A stretch of DNA of 64,000 bases from Mucilaginibacter aquaedulcis (GTDB lineage: Bacteria; Bacteroidota; Bacteroidia; Sphingobacteriales; Sphingobacteriaceae), in NCBI RefSeq assembly GCF_030409325.1, contig NZ_JAUFPR010000001.1:186001-250000 (forward strand). Direction: 5' to 3'. A model generated the notes under the pieces. That model searched no databases, was not told the origin of the DNA, and saw nothing but the letters and a program-made list of their open reading frames with translations. Below, piece by piece: positions 8,729 through 17,756 of the stretch. How positions within the stretch are numbered: the stretch's first letter is position 1; every line of letters starts with the position of its first letter. A program made the translations under genes and the position numbers.

Positions 8729-9382
8729 ATGAAATTAGCAATAATAGGCGCCACAGGCAATATTGGCCTGACAACAGTAAACGAAGCGTTACAACGCGGC
8801 CATGAAGTAACCGCCATAGTGCGCGACGCAAAAAAACTGGACATTAAAAACGATAAATTAACGATTGGCGTTGCAGATGTACTTAACGTTGATGAGCTTG
8901 CCGCCGTGCTTGCAGGCCATGACGCGATAGTTAGCGCATTTAACTCCAGCTGGACGAGCCCTACCATGTACGATGACTTTATAACCGGCTCTAAGGCCAT
9001 TCAGCAGGCAGTAAAGCAATCTGGTGTTAAACGCTTACTGGTTGTAGGTGGTGCCGGCAGTTTGGAGATTGCTCCTGGTTTACAATTAGTTGATTCGCCC
9101 GACTTTCCGCCTGAATTCAAAACCGGCGCTACCGCGGCTCGCGATTATCTGAACATTTTGAAGGAAGAGAATGATCTTGACTGGACATTTTTAAGCCCAG
9201 CTATTTACCTGCACCCTGATTCGCATGGCCCACGTACAGGAAAATACCGCGTAGGTACTGATCAACCTGTATTTGATGAAAAAGGTCACAGCTTTATTGT
9301 TATTGAAGATCTGGCGGTTGCTATAATTGATGAACTGGAAAACAACCAATTCATTAAACGCAGGTTTACGGTAGCGTATTAA
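8729..9382 (+). CDS. NAD(P)H-binding atypical SDR/NmrA-like protein
   Basis: 217 residues. The N-terminal dinucleotide-binding loop is IIGATGNIG (GxxGxxG), with a following basic HEVTAIVRD that favours NADP(H). The later WTFLSPAIYLHP is the usual substrate-side segment of NmrA-like/YwnB proteins. No Tyr-xxx-Lys pair typical of classical SDRs was noted, so it may be a redox-sensing or quinone/aldehyde-related enzyme. It sits downstream of its probable Rrf2 regulator and is followed by a long dispersed hairpin. Confidence 0.85.
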   Translation: MKLAIIGATGNIGLTTVNEALQRGHEVTAIVRDAKKLDIKNDKLTIGVADVLNVDELAAVLAGHDAIVSAFNSSWTSPTMYDDFITGSKAIQQAVKQSGVKRLLVVGGAGSLEIAPGLQLVDSPDFPPEFKTGATAARDYLNILKEENDLDWTFLSPAIYLHPDSHGPRTGKYRVGTDQPVFDEKGHSFIVIEDLAVAIIDELENNQFIKRRFTVAY

Positions 9383-9424
9383 TTAAGGTAATGTCATTGC
9401 GAAAGTAATTGCTTCAAAAAGGAA

Positions 9425-9518
9425 TGTGTCATTGCGAGCGCAGCGTGGCAATCGCGAATTGTACAAGGCATCTTGTATAGTTCGCGATTGCTTCGTCGTT
9501 CCTTCTCGCAATGACACA
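9425..9518. repeat. Long imperfect hairpin of the TGTCATTGCGA family
   Basis: TGTGTCATTGCGAGCGCAG at the left and CTTCTCGCAATGACACA at the right pair imperfectly across about 94 bases, including GCAATCGCGAA with TTCGCGATTGC. It lies between two convergent genes and may also act as a terminator. Confidence 0.75.
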
Positions 9519-9545
9519 CTTTTATTTTACCCAATCGGTCGTTCT

Positions 9546-10382
9546 TTATTTTATAAACTTAGCGGCTACCCAATCATTCGTTTTTTTGTGGATGATGTAC
9601 TTTAAACCGTATTTGCGGGCTTCGTCGGTAATGATCTCCAGATCAGGCGATTCATAGAAACCGCTGAAATAGATCTCACCTTCGGGCTTCAATGCTTCGG
9701 CATATCGAGCCATCTGATCAAGCAGGATGTTGCGGTTAATGTTAGCCAGTATAATATCATACTGCTCATCAGGGATAGCCTCTTTTGAGCCGCACAGGGC
9801 AGTTATATTGGTTATGTTATTAAGCGTGGCATTTTCAATGGTGCTATCGTAACATACCGGGTCGTAATCAATAGCGGTAATTTCAGCAGCATTGAGTTTT
9901 GCAGCCATAATGGCCAGGATACCTGTACCACAACCCATATCAAGCACTTTTTTACCTTCAAAACTATTTTCCAGTATCAGCTCCAGCATCATGGCGGTAG
10001 TTTGATGATGGCCGGTACCAAAGGCCATCTTCGGGTCTATCACAATTTCATAAGGAAATTCTGGCTTAGCAGAATGGAAAGTTGCCCTAACATATACCTT
10101 GTTTCCTATCTCAATAGGCTCAAAGTTACTTTCCCATACTTCGTTCCAGTTTTTTTGCGGAATAAGGGTTACCTCATAGCTAAAGGTGAACATGTCCTGG
10201 TAAGGCATTAATTGCTCTTTCAGTTTCTCCTCGTCAAAATCATCTGTAGGGATATAGGCCTTAAAGCCAAATTCAAGCTCTTCAAAAGTATCAAAACCAA
10301 TTTCACCCAAGGCATTGATCAGCAGATCCTGCTGATAATCTTCGGTAGTTATGGTTGTAAAAAGTAGTTCGTAGTAGTTCAT
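9546..10382 (-). CDS. prmA: Ribosomal protein L11 methyltransferase
   Basis: 278 residues. An N-terminal substrate-recognition domain of about 95 residues is followed by the class I SAM fold: MAFGTGHHQTT, then LDMGCGTGILAIMAA (motif I) and ILANINRNILL (motif IV). This layout is diagnostic for PrmA, which methylates Lys/N-terminal amines of ribosomal protein L11 in the cytoplasm. Start at ATG 10382. Its upstream neighbours on the same strand are a small membrane protein and tpiA. Confidence 0.93.
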   Translation of the reverse strand: MNYYELLFTTITTEDYQQDLLINALGEIGFDTFEELEFGFKAYIPTDDFDEEKLKEQLMPYQDMFTFSYEVTLIPQKNWNEVWESNFEPIEIGNKVYVRATFHSAKPEFPYEIVIDPKMAFGTGHHQTTAMMLELILENSFEGKKVLDMGCGTGILAIMAAKLNAAEITAIDYDPVCYDSTIENATLNNITNITALCGSKEAIPDEQYDIILANINRNILLDQMARYAEALKPEGEIYFSGFYESPDLEIITDEARKYGLKYIIHKKTNDWVAAKFIK

Positions 10383-10441
10383 TTAAACAAAATATTAATC
10401 ATTACCCTAAATTTTATTTCAGGGTACCTGGCAGCTTTGTA

Positions 10442-10915
10442 TTATACAGCGCTTTCTATCTCTTCGGGAGTTTCAGTGCGGGTAAACTTCCCCCTGTCCA
10501 TCAGGTACAAAATTACAAAAGTAACTACCCAGTAAATAAGTTGTATTTCAGACAGGTACCACCAAAAGCTAATTAAAGGCTTCTGCCCCTCGGTAGGGTC
10601 CCATATAATGTAGCTGATGGAGCCTGCAAACGCGAAACAAACAAACGCGATACATAAGCCGATTATCAAGCGGGCTTTTATACTTTTTACGGCCTGATTG
10701 TCCCAAAGCGGAACAATGATAAGGTATTGTGTTAAAATACCTACCAGCAGCAGCAAGGGCCAGAAAAGATGAAAATAGGCCATTAAACTATATAAATTTC
10801 CGTTACCAATTTCAATCAGCTTCATGGGGTGCGTGGGCATATTATATGCAACCACGGCGCCGAAGATGCCGAAATCAATCAAAACCGGTAACAGAACTTT
10901 TAATAGTTTCCTCAT
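10442..10915 (-). CDS. Four-helix integral membrane protein, unknown function
   Basis: 157 residues with four hydrophobic stretches at about 5-25, 42-70, 80-105 and 117-142, and a charged C-terminal tail (RGKFTRTETPEEIE). No motif recognised. It lies between tpiA and prmA on the same strand, separated from tpiA by a hairpin repeat, so it may be transcribed with prmA. The membrane location is inferred only from hydrophobicity. Confidence 0.65.
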   Translation of the reverse strand: MRKLLKVLLPVLIDFGIFGAVVAYNMPTHPMKLIEIGNGNLYSLMAYFHLFWPLLLLVGILTQYLIIVPLWDNQAVKSIKARLIIGLCIAFVCFAFAGSISYIIWDPTEGQKPLISFWWYLSEIQLIYWVVTFVILYLMDRGKFTRTETPEEIESAV

Positions 10916-10935
10916 GATTGGATATGAGATTGAGA

Positions 10936-11039
10936 GATATGAGTATTGAGATTATTTCTTTTACAGTTCTTTACCTAACATCGCAAATCTGTTTCTGTTT
11001 GAGATGTGTACACCTTTATACAATCTCAATACTCATATC
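10936..11039. repeat. Intergenic hairpin with 18-bp perfect arms
   Basis: Arms 10936-10953 (GATATGAGTATTGAGATT) and 11022-11039 are exact reverse complements; imperfect copies of the same word flank them (GATATGAGATTGAGA). Confidence 0.7.
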
Positions 11040-11056
11040 TCATGTCTCAAATCCTA

Positions 11057-11821
11057 TTAATTAAATACTTTTACAATATCGATAAAATCGCGCGATTTTA
11101 AGGAAGCGCCGCCTATCAGTCCGCCGTCAATATCCGGCTGTGCAAATAATTCAGGAGCGTTTTTAGGGTTACAGCTGCCACCGTATAAAATAGTAGTGTT
11201 GTTAGCTATTTCCTGACCGTATTTAGCAGCGATTTCGATACGGATGAACGCATGTATTTCCTGAGCTTGTGCCGAGCTGGCGGTAACACCTGTACCAATT
11301 GCCCAAACCGGCTCATAAGCCAATACTACTTGTGCAAACTGTGCTTCATCTAAATGGAAAACACCTTCAACAAGCTGAGTTTTGATCACATCAAAATACT
11401 GGTTTGATTCACGCTCCTGCAGGGTTTCGCCGATGCAAAAAATAGGGCGCAGATCATGAGCCAGCACAGTATCAGTTTTTTTGGCCAATAATTCATTGGT
11501 TTCGCCAAAATACTGACGACGCTCTGAGTGACCTAATATAACATAAGCCGCACCAACAGATTTTACCATTTTGGCAGATATTTCGCCGGTGTAAGCACCA
11601 GACTCCGCCTGATGCGCGTTTTGTGCACCTACGGCAACTTTATTATAACCTTTAGCCATTTGAACAAGGCTGTGAAGGTGAATGAACGGGCTGCAAACAA
11701 CTGCCTCTTGTGTTCCGGTTACTTCATCTTTAACCATATTGATGATCTCTGAAAATAAGCCTAAACCTTCGTTGTAATCAAGGTTCATTTTCCAGTTTCC
11801 GGCAACAATTTTTTTTCTCAT
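11057..11821 (-). CDS. tpiA: Triosephosphate isomerase
   Basis: 254 residues, normal family length. Catalytic residues are K11 in GNWKMN, H98 in LGHSERR and E170 in YEPVWAIGTG; the phosphate-binding YGGSC and GGLIGGASL segments close the barrel. It interconverts dihydroxyacetone phosphate and glyceraldehyde 3-phosphate in glycolysis. Start at ATG 11821. A dispersed hairpin lies upstream. Confidence 0.97.
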   Translation of the reverse strand: MRKKIVAGNWKMNLDYNEGLGLFSEIINMVKDEVTGTQEAVVCSPFIHLHSLVQMAKGYNKVAVGAQNAHQAESGAYTGEISAKMVKSVGAAYVILGHSERRQYFGETNELLAKKTDTVLAHDLRPIFCIGETLQERESNQYFDVIKTQLVEGVFHLDEAQFAQVVLAYEPVWAIGTGVTASSAQAQEIHAFIRIEIAAKYGQEIANNTTILYGGSCNPKNAPELFAQPDIDGGLIGGASLKSRDFIDIVKVFN

Positions 11822-11868
11822 TTTATTAGTATTAGTTGATTAAGTTAGTGTATGTTAATTGATATTGT

Positions 11869-11935
11869 CTGAACCACGATTAAACAGATTTATCGAATTA
11901 AAGAGTTTTAAGTCAATGAAAAAATCCTGGTTCAG
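11869..11935. repeat. Imperfect inverted repeat of the CTGAACC family
   Basis: CTGAACCACGATT (11869-11881) and AATCCTGGTTCAG (11923-11935) pair with one mismatch. A related sequence lies at 24805-24847. Confidence 0.6.
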
Positions 11936-11949
11936 CCAAAATAGCCATG

Positions 11950-13134
11950 TTAAAACCGGCGGTATTCTTCCGTGATCTCAAAAACCTTTTTTATTATATC
12001 CTTTTCAGTTTCGTTAAATTCACGATTTTCGCGGCGTTCAAAAACCCGTTCGGCAGTTTCCAGCATTTTATTGATGCCGTAAACCTCAAAACCCTGTGCG
12101 CCTCCCCATGCAAAATCGGCAATAAAATTACGTGGGAAGCCTGCACCAAAAACATTGGCCCCTACCCCAACCACACTGCCTGTATTAAACATGGTGTTGA
12201 TACCGCATTTAGCATGATCGGCCATGATGAGGCCGCAAAATTGCAGCCCGGTTTTACGGAAACGCTGCGTGGTATAATCCCAAAGCCTAACTTCGGCATA
12301 GTTATTTTTCAGGTTAGAGTTATTACTGTCGGCCCCTATATTGCACCACTCGCCCAATACCGAATTACCTAAATAACCTTCATGCCCTTTGGCCGAGTAA
12401 CCCCAGATCACGGCATTATTAACCTCGCCCCCAATGGTTGAGTATGGGCCAATAGTAGTTCCACCGTATATTTTGGCACCCATCTTTATCCGCGAATGCT
12501 CGCAAATAGCAAATGGGCCGCGGATATGCGTACCTTCCCATACCTGCGTATCAGCCGCCAGGTATATAGGGCCGTTGGTGGTATTAAATGACGAACACTC
12601 GGCTAAGGCACCCTCTTCGGCAAAAAAATCATTGCCAATAATAACATTGGTTGCACTTATAGTAGCACTTGTACGGCCTTTGGTGATCAGCTGAAAATCC
12701 TTACGCAGCTCAATATCGTTTTTCCTGAAAATATCTTCAGGGTAACGGATAGATACAAACAGGTTGGCGTAACTGATAACTTCATTAAAAGTGCCATCCA
12801 CGCTGAAAGAATCGGCAGCGGCCTGATTTAAACGTACAGCCAGTAATTGTTCATTGTATTTAAGTGCCTGCCCGGTATGGAGGCTTTGAACAGCCTCTAT
12901 CAGATTTTCATCTGGGCTAACGGCTCCGTTTATAAACAAATTATCGTCCTCAATTTTTGCAGGGAATTTGGTTTGCAAATAATCGCGGGTATAAAAAGAA
13001 TGTTCCTGGTTTAAATGCCTGGCCCACTTTTCGGCTATGGTTAAAATACCTATGCGTAAGTCGGCTACGGGCCGGGTATAGGTAAGTGGCAGTAGAGTTA
13101 AATGTGCGTTATCGTCAAAAAGAATAATAGACAT
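11950..13134 (-). CDS. GlmU-like putative sugar nucleotidyltransferase
   Basis: 394 residues. The N-terminus (MSIILFDDNAHLTLLPLTYTRPVADLR) resembles a nucleotidyltransferase domain but lacks the classical GxGTRxxP loop. From about residue 180, repeated hexapeptides (GNDFF, AEEGAL, KMGAKIYGGTTIGPYSTIGG) predict a left-handed beta helix as in GlmU and other acyltransferases. This is a Bacteroidota family often called GlmU-like; actual substrates are unknown. Start at ATG 13134, preceded by a -7 box 4 nt away that overlaps the rpmE2 terminator. Confidence 0.85.
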   Translation of the reverse strand: MSIILFDDNAHLTLLPLTYTRPVADLRIGILTIAEKWARHLNQEHSFYTRDYLQTKFPAKIEDDNLFINGAVSPDENLIEAVQSLHTGQALKYNEQLLAVRLNQAAADSFSVDGTFNEVISYANLFVSIRYPEDIFRKNDIELRKDFQLITKGRTSATISATNVIIGNDFFAEEGALAECSSFNTTNGPIYLAADTQVWEGTHIRGPFAICEHSRIKMGAKIYGGTTIGPYSTIGGEVNNAVIWGYSAKGHEGYLGNSVLGEWCNIGADSNNSNLKNNYAEVRLWDYTTQRFRKTGLQFCGLIMADHAKCGINTMFNTGSVVGVGANVFGAGFPRNFIADFAWGGAQGFEVYGINKMLETAERVFERRENREFNETEKDIIKKVFEITEEYRRF

Positions 13135-13138
13135 GGCG

Positions 13139-13146
13139 CAAAAATA
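13139..13146 (-). promoter_or_regulatory. -7 promoter box TATTTTTG of the GlmU-like gene
   Basis: On the minus strand TATTTTTG is followed by CGCC and then the ATG at 13134, which predicts leaderless transcription. The box lies in the T-rich tail of the upstream rpmE2 terminator. Confidence 0.55.
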
Positions 13147-13176
13147 AAAAAAGTCGCCCGATAGATCGGGCGACTT
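13140..13176 (-). terminator. Intrinsic terminator of rpmE2
   Basis: Perfect 12-bp stem (13151-13162 with 13165-13176, AAGTCGCCCGAT) with a 2-nt centre. On the minus strand it is followed by a T-rich tail. Confidence 0.88.
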
Positions 13177-13201
13177 TGGAAATATTTAATTAAACAAGAA
13201 A

Positions 13202-13450
13202 TTATTTCTTGTTGTAACGGGTACGGAATTTATCAATACGACCTGCAGTATCAACCAGTTTCATTTTACCGGTGTAGAAAGGGTGCGAAGTATGAGAAAT
13301 TTCTAATTTGATCAATGGATACTCGTTACCGTCTTCCCACTTTACAGTTTCGCGGCTATCGATGCAAGATTTAGTTATAAAAGAATAGTCGTTTGACATG
13401 TCTTTAAATACAACTAATCTATAGTTTGATGGATGCAGATCTTTTTTCAT
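13202..13450 (-). CDS. rpmE2: 50S ribosomal protein L31 type B
   Basis: 82 residues starting [15 protein letters not shown] and containing [19 protein letters not shown] and a basic tail FRTRYNKK. It has one Cys and no CxxC pair, so it is the zinc-independent type B (C-minus) form. Component of the large ribosomal subunit. Monocistronic: -7 box upstream (13491-13498) and an intrinsic terminator downstream. Confidence 0.96.
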   Translation of the reverse strand: MKKDLHPSNYRLVVFKDMSNDYSFITKSCIDSRETVKWEDGNEYPLIKLEISHTSHPFYTGKMKLVDTAGRIDKFRTRYNKK

Positions 13451-13490
13451 TATATATAAGCTTTTTCTTCTGTACTTTCTAAAAGAGGCG

Positions 13491-13498
13491 CAAATGTA
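13491..13498 (-). promoter_or_regulatory. -7 promoter box TACATTTG of rpmE2
   Basis: Exact TAnnTTTG on the minus strand, 40 nt before the ATG, predicting a leader of roughly 36 nt. Ribosomal protein leaders can be autoregulatory; none is demonstrated here. Confidence 0.5.
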
Positions 13499-13544
13499 AT
13501 TAAAAAAGTCAAAATTAAAAAATCAAAAGCAGAAAGTTTTATTT

Positions 13545-13732
13545 GAGTGCGGGGAGCGGGGTGTTTGGTGCGGGATTGAGGTGTGAGGACCGGGAAATGC
13601 ATTAGTGTCAAATTGAAATTCAAAATCGATTTTAAGGCTTACTATCAGTACTTTTAACTCGCTCTTCGCACCCCACTCGTCGCACCAAAACACTTCAATC
13701 CTGTACTTCGCACCCCAATCCCCGCTCCTCTC
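13545..13732. repeat. GC-rich, low-complexity imperfect inverted repeat
   Basis: The left side repeats GTGCGGGGAGCGGGG-type words. The right side has their complements (CGCACCCCA, GCACCAAAACACTTCAATCC, CCCCGCTCC). It is non-coding, between rpmE2 and the epimerase gene. Confidence 0.6.
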
Positions 13733-14131
13733 CTAAATACTCTGGCAAAGTTCTATCAACACCCCGTTCGCACTTTTAGGATGCACAAAACATACCAGTT
13801 TATTATCGGCACCGGGTTTGGGTTTATCGCTTAACAGCACAAAACCTTCTTGTTGTAAGCGCTCCATTTCTGCTATAATATCATCTACCTCAAAAGCTAT
13901 ATGATGTATGCCCTCACCCTTTTTTGTTATGAATTTGGCGATAGGGCTATCATCATGCAGCGCCTGCAACAATTCTATTTTATTGGGTCCGGTTTGCAGA
14001 AAAGCAGTTTCTACCCCTTCTTGCTCTACACGTTCTGTTTTATAAACGGTGGTATTTAATAACTTTTCATATATATAGCCGGCGGTTTTTATATTACCAA
14101 CGGCAATACCTATGTGCTCAACTTTGTTCAT
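13733..14131 (-). CDS. mce: Methylmalonyl-CoA epimerase
   Basis: 132 residues from ATG 14131 (MNKVEHIGIAV); an upstream TTG at 14137 is less likely. Glyoxalase/vicinal-oxygen-chelate fold with metal ligands expected from H in VEHIGIAV, H in GIHHIAFEV and E near the end in VLIELCQ. KIELLQ and HPKSANGVLIEL match the family. It converts (S)- to (R)-methylmalonyl-CoA in propionate/succinate metabolism. The mutase genes are not in the window. Confidence 0.93.
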   Translation of the reverse strand: MNKVEHIGIAVGNIKTAGYIYEKLLNTTVYKTERVEQEGVETAFLQTGPNKIELLQALHDDSPIAKFITKKGEGIHHIAFEVDDIIAEMERLQQEGFVLLSDKPKPGADNKLVCFVHPKSANGVLIELCQSI

Positions 14132-14207
14132 GTCCAAATATTGTAAATTAATAGTCAGGATTACTATTTTAAACCTTTGTATAAATGAATTTCAATAAAA
14201 ACTTGCG

Positions 14208-14215
14208 TATCTTTG
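14208..14215 (+). promoter_or_regulatory. -7 promoter box TATCTTTG of iscS
   Basis: Exact TAnnTTTG, 22 nt before the iscS ATG; it would drive the iscS-iscU-iscA cluster. Confidence 0.55.
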
Positions 14216-14237
14216 TTTTTGTTAATGTAATCAGAAT

Positions 14238-15449
14238 ATGAATATCCCAATTTATTTAGATAATAATGCAACTACGCCTATGGACCCAAGGGTTCTGGAA
14301 GCCATGTTACCCTATTTTAACGAAAAATTCGGTAATGCGGCAAGCCGTAACCACGCCTTTGGATGGGTTGCCGAAGAAGCTGTAGATTATGCACGTGAGC
14401 AGGTGGCCAAATTAATTGGCGCATCTGAAAAGGAGATCATTTTTACATCTGGCGCTACCGAATCAGATAACCTTGCCATCAAAGGTGTATTTGAAATGTA
14501 TAAAGATAAAGGTAATCATATTATTACTACTGTTACCGAGCATAAAGCAGTGCTTGATGCCTGCAAACACGTTGAAAAACTGGGTGGTAAGGTTACTTAT
14601 CTGCCGGTTAAGGAAGACGGTTTGGTTGACCTTGCTGTGTTGGAACAAGCAATGACCTCTGAAACCATCCTGGTATCTATCATGTATGGTAACAACGAAA
14701 TTGGTGTTGTACAGCCTATAAAAGAAATATCAGCCATTGCGCATAAATACGGTGCTTTGTTCATGACAGATGCTGTACAGGCAGTTGGTAAAATTCCGGT
14801 TGATGTTAATGCTGATGGTATTGACCTGTTGGCTTTATCGGCACATAAAATATACGGCCCTAAAGGTGTTGGCGCGTTATACGTACGCCGCAAAGGCCCA
14901 AGGGTTAAAGTAACCGCACAAATGGACGGTGGTGGCCACGAACGCGGTATGCGTTCAGGTACATTAAACGTACCGGGTATTGTTGGTTTAGGTAAAGCAT
15001 GTGAACTTTGCGGTTTAGAAATGGAAAGCGAAGCTAAACGTTTATCAGTACTACGTGATAAATTACAGGCAGAACTAACCGTATTGGAAGAAAGCTATGT
15101 AAACGGTAACGTTGATCACCGCTTACCACATGTAGCCAACATTTCATTTAAATATGTTGAAGGCGAAGGTTTAATGATGGCTATGAAAGATCTGGCTGTA
15201 TCATCAGGATCGGCCTGTACATCAGCTTCATTGGAGCCATCATACGTACTGAAAAGCTTAGGCTTGTCAGACGATCTGGCACATTCATCTATCCGTTTTG
15301 GTTTAGGCCGCTTTACTACCGAAGAAGAAATTGACTACGCCATTAAAGTAACCAAAGAAGCGGTTACCCATTTGCGTGATCTTTCACCACTTTGGGAAAT
15401 GTTTAAAGAAGGCATCGACCTTAACTCAATTGAGTGGGCAGAACATTAA
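14238..15449 (+). CDS. iscS: Cysteine desulfurase (IscS type)
   Basis: 403 residues. Fold-type I PLP enzyme with the PLP lysine K204 in [10 protein letters not shown] and catalytic C327 in [13 protein letters not shown], the long active-site loop of the IscS group rather than SufS. It removes sulfur from cysteine and passes persulfide to IscU. First gene of a compact cluster with iscU (132 bp on) and iscA (134 bp on); the gaps contain low-complexity repeats. No iscR, hscA/hscB or fdx follows. Confidence 0.96.
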   Translation: MNIPIYLDNNATTPMDPRVLEAMLPYFNEKFGNAASRNHAFGWVAEEAVDYAREQVAKLIGASEKEIIFTSGATESDNLAIKGVFEMYKDKGNHIITTVTEHKAVLDACKHVEKLGGKVTYLPVKEDGLVDLAVLEQAMTSETILVSIMYGNNEIGVVQPIKEISAIAHKYGALFMTDAVQAVGKIPVDVNADGIDLLALSAHKIYGPKGVGALYVRRKGPRVKVTAQMDGGGHERGMRSGTLNVPGIVGLGKACELCGLEMESEAKRLSVLRDKLQAELTVLEESYVNGNVDHRLPHVANISFKYVEGEGLMMAMKDLAVSSGSACTSASLEPSYVLKSLGLSDDLAHSSIRFGLGRFTTEEEIDYAIKVTKEAVTHLRDLSPLWEMFKEGIDLNSIEWAEH

Positions 15450-15581
15450 TTTTTGATGTCGGATTTCGGAATTTCGATTTCGGATCTGGCCCCAATGATA
15501 TATTTAGAATTTAGTAATTAGAGTTTAGAATTTTCAGTTCTCTGACTCAAAACTTATAACTAACAACTTAGAACAAAGAAA

Positions 15582-15995
15582 ATGGCATATTCAGATAAAG
15601 TAATCGATCACTATACTAACCCCCGCAATGTGGGCACTTTGGATAAAAGCAGCCACAAAGTAGGTACCGGTTTAGTAGGTGCACCTGAGTGCGGCGACGT
15701 TATGCGCCTGCAGATACAGGTTGATGATAACAATGTTATCACCGATGCAAAATTTAAAACTTTCGGATGCGGTTCGGCTATCGCTTCATCATCATTAGCT
15801 ACTGAGTGGTTAAAAGGCAAAAGCATCGACGATGCCATGAAGATAGATAACATGGATATTGTTGAAGAACTGGCTTTACCTCCGGTAAAAATTCACTGCT
15901 CGGTTTTGGCAGAGGATGCTATTAAAGCAGCTATCAATGACTTCCGCGTAAAAAACGGCTTAGCTCCAATTGAAAGCGAAAAAGTACATCATTAA
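15582..15995 (+). CDS. iscU: Iron-sulfur cluster scaffold IscU
   Basis: 137 residues. The three scaffold cysteines are C37 (PECGD, with D39), C63 (FGCGSAIASSS) and C106 (IHCSVLAEDAI). The usual chaperone-recognition LPPVK is present at 99-103, although hscA is not nearby. It assembles [2Fe-2S] clusters from IscS sulfur. It ends with a short extension (ESEKVHH). Confidence 0.96.
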   Translation: MAYSDKVIDHYTNPRNVGTLDKSSHKVGTGLVGAPECGDVMRLQIQVDDNNVITDAKFKTFGCGSAIASSSLATEWLKGKSIDDAMKIDNMDIVEELALPPVKIHCSVLAEDAIKAAINDFRVKNGLAPIESEKVHH

Positions 15996-16129
15996 TAAGA
16001 AGTTAGAATCAATAGTCAAGATATAAGACCTTTGGCTGTTGGTTCTAACGTTTTAATACAAATATATTGGGGATCATTTTATCAGATTAATTTCCTGTTT
16101 CTTGATTCTTATCTCTTGATTCTATTATT

Positions 16130-16456
16130 ATGGTAACTGTAACCGAAAAAGCAAAAAGTAAAATTGATCACCTGATACAGGATGCAGGGCTTGATGCCTC
16201 TTATTTTCTGCGTGTATCTGTTCAGGGTGGTGGTTGCTCCGGCTTATCATACAATCTTGATTTTGATAACGAGGAAAAAAAAGGCGACCAGTTTTTTGAA
16301 GACCGCGGAGTTCGTTTTGCACTTGATATGAAATCGTTCCTGTACCTTGCAGGTACCGAGCTTGATTTTACCGATGGGCTTAACGGCAAAGGATTCGCTT
16401 TTAATAACCCCAACGCCAGTCGTACATGCGGCTGCGGCGAAAGCTTCTCTGTATAA
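16130..16456 (+). CDS. iscA: A-type iron-sulfur carrier (IscA/ErpA family)
   Basis: 108 residues with the three cluster-binding cysteines C36 (GGGCSGLSY) and C100/C102 (CGCGESF). It delivers clusters to apoproteins. Last gene of the isc cluster, closed by a strong terminator. IscA and ErpA cannot be told apart from sequence alone; iscA is used because of the neighbours. Confidence 0.93.
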   Translation: MVTVTEKAKSKIDHLIQDAGLDASYFLRVSVQGGGCSGLSYNLDFDNEEKKGDQFFEDRGVRFALDMKSFLYLAGTELDFTDGLNGKGFAFNNPNASRTCGCGESFSV

Positions 16457-16476
16457 TTTTACCGTAAACAATATTG

Positions 16477-16509
16477 AAAGAGGCACCCCAATAGGTGCCT
16501 CTTTTGTTT
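16477..16509 (+). terminator. Intrinsic terminator of the isc cluster
   Basis: Perfect 11-bp stem AAAGAGGCACC/GGTGCCTCTTT (16477-16487, 16494-16504), 6-nt loop, followed by T-rich TGTTTTT. Confidence 0.92.
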
Positions 16510-16523
16510 TTATGCTTTTTTTG

Positions 16524-16660
16524 ACATTGTGAGCATAGCGCAGCAATAAGCCCCCTCTAAATCCCGCCAAAAGGAAAGACTTAAAAAAGCATTTTAAAAC
16601 CCTCTCCTTTGGAGAGGGTTGGGTGAGGCTCTTGCTTCGTCGTTCCTCCTCGCAATAACA
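16524..16660. repeat. Composite dispersed hairpin region
   Basis: Outer arms CATTGTGAGCATAGCG and CTCCTCGCAATAAC pair imperfectly. Inside is a perfect 10-bp hairpin AACCCTCTCC/GGAGAGGGTT at 16598-16620. No coding potential. Confidence 0.6.
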
Positions 16661-16677
16661 AAATTTTGAGCTATCAA

Positions 16678-17511
16678 TCAAAACATTTTCTCAGCCTCCA
16701 CCCCATCCGGAACGGCCTGCTCTACACTCCAATGCTCGGTTATTTGATGATTGACTACTCTGAATATCTCATAAAATACATATGCCTTTCCTCCCCTTTT
16801 AAACGCCGACTGAACCACTACAAAATCGCCCTCGCCAATAATACGGTGGAGCTTAATATCGCGTTCAGGATCACTGGTTAAATAATCAAATAAGCCTTTC
16901 CCGCTTTGAACAACGGCCAGGTCATGTTCTGTGTATTGCTGATGAATAAGATCAAACACAGGCCTCTTCGCAATAACAGCCTTATAAAATCTTTCAATCA
17001 CATCTTTACTTTCGGCTTTTGATGTGTGTTCATTGATCTCACTTGTGCCATTAGTAGCTGTGATTAATTCTCCGGTTTGGTCGGGTAAAACTTGTATGGC
17101 ATCCCAATGCTCGGCCAACATGCCGCCTGTTAATTTAAACAAGTCGATAACTGCCATGCGTTTCCCCATAAATGTAATGTCAAGGTGGGTAACTACCACA
17201 TCGCCCTCCTGAATAGCCCTGATAATAGGCGATTTTGCTCCCTCGGGTGGCGGCGGTAAGGTTTTTAAATAATTGATCATATCGGTTATTCCGGCCCGGC
17301 CTTGTTTAACCGTTGGGTTATGCTGAATATAATCCTCCCGCACAAATTCAGGAATCAGTTCGGCTTTACGCTGGCCTACAATCTGTTTATAAAATGATAG
17401 TACTCTTTGCTTATTGGTTAAGGTATCCATAATAGTGTTTGCTTTACCGGCGGTGCTTGTACATATGTAAATGCAGCAAAAAGCACATGCCAGTGTATTG
17501 GTAATTTTCAT
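16678..17511 (-). CDS. Secreted protein with two tandem SnoaL-like (NTF2-fold) domains
   Basis: 277 residues. The N-terminus MKITNTLACAFCCIYIC is hydrophobic and fits a signal peptide. Two similar modules follow: about 31-145 (QRVLSFYKQIVGQRK, YIQHNPTVKQGRAG, LAEHWDAIQ) and about 168-272 (VIERFYKAVIAKR, YTEHDLAVVQSGKG, ITEHWSVEQ). The repeated YxxH and EHWD/EHWS motifs are typical of SnoaL-like cyclase-fold proteins. Exported; ligand unknown. Flanked by repeats on both sides. Confidence 0.75.
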   Translation of the reverse strand: MKITNTLACAFCCIYICTSTAGKANTIMDTLTNKQRVLSFYKQIVGQRKAELIPEFVREDYIQHNPTVKQGRAGITDMINYLKTLPPPPEGAKSPIIRAIQEGDVVVTHLDITFMGKRMAVIDLFKLTGGMLAEHWDAIQVLPDQTGELITATNGTSEINEHTSKAESKDVIERFYKAVIAKRPVFDLIHQQYTEHDLAVVQSGKGLFDYLTSDPERDIKLHRIIGEGDFVVVQSAFKRGGKAYVFYEIFRVVNHQITEHWSVEQAVPDGVEAEKMF

Positions 17512-17756
17512 TACGTGTTTATAAGAAATAAATTGATGTAAAAATTAGTTCGTGCGAAACACTGACACTAAAAGTTCAGCGTTTTTGATAACCTGCTTAG
17601 CAGGCCGGATTTTTGGCAATCCTTATTTGATATGTGTTGTAAGTAATTATGCTTCTAAGATAAGTTTTTTTATGGGACTTTTTAGACTTTGGGATTTTTG
17701 GATTTTTTAGACTTTTGGACAATGGATTTTTATAAGTTTTAAACGTGTGGTAGGCT

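Noticed and set aside
11947..12372. 141-codon plus-strand frame
   Set aside because: Fully antisense to the GlmU-like gene, with no family features; a shadow of its codon pattern.
16247..16681. 144-codon minus-strand frame
   Set aside because: Runs through a terminator, a dispersed repeat and iscA antisense; not credible.
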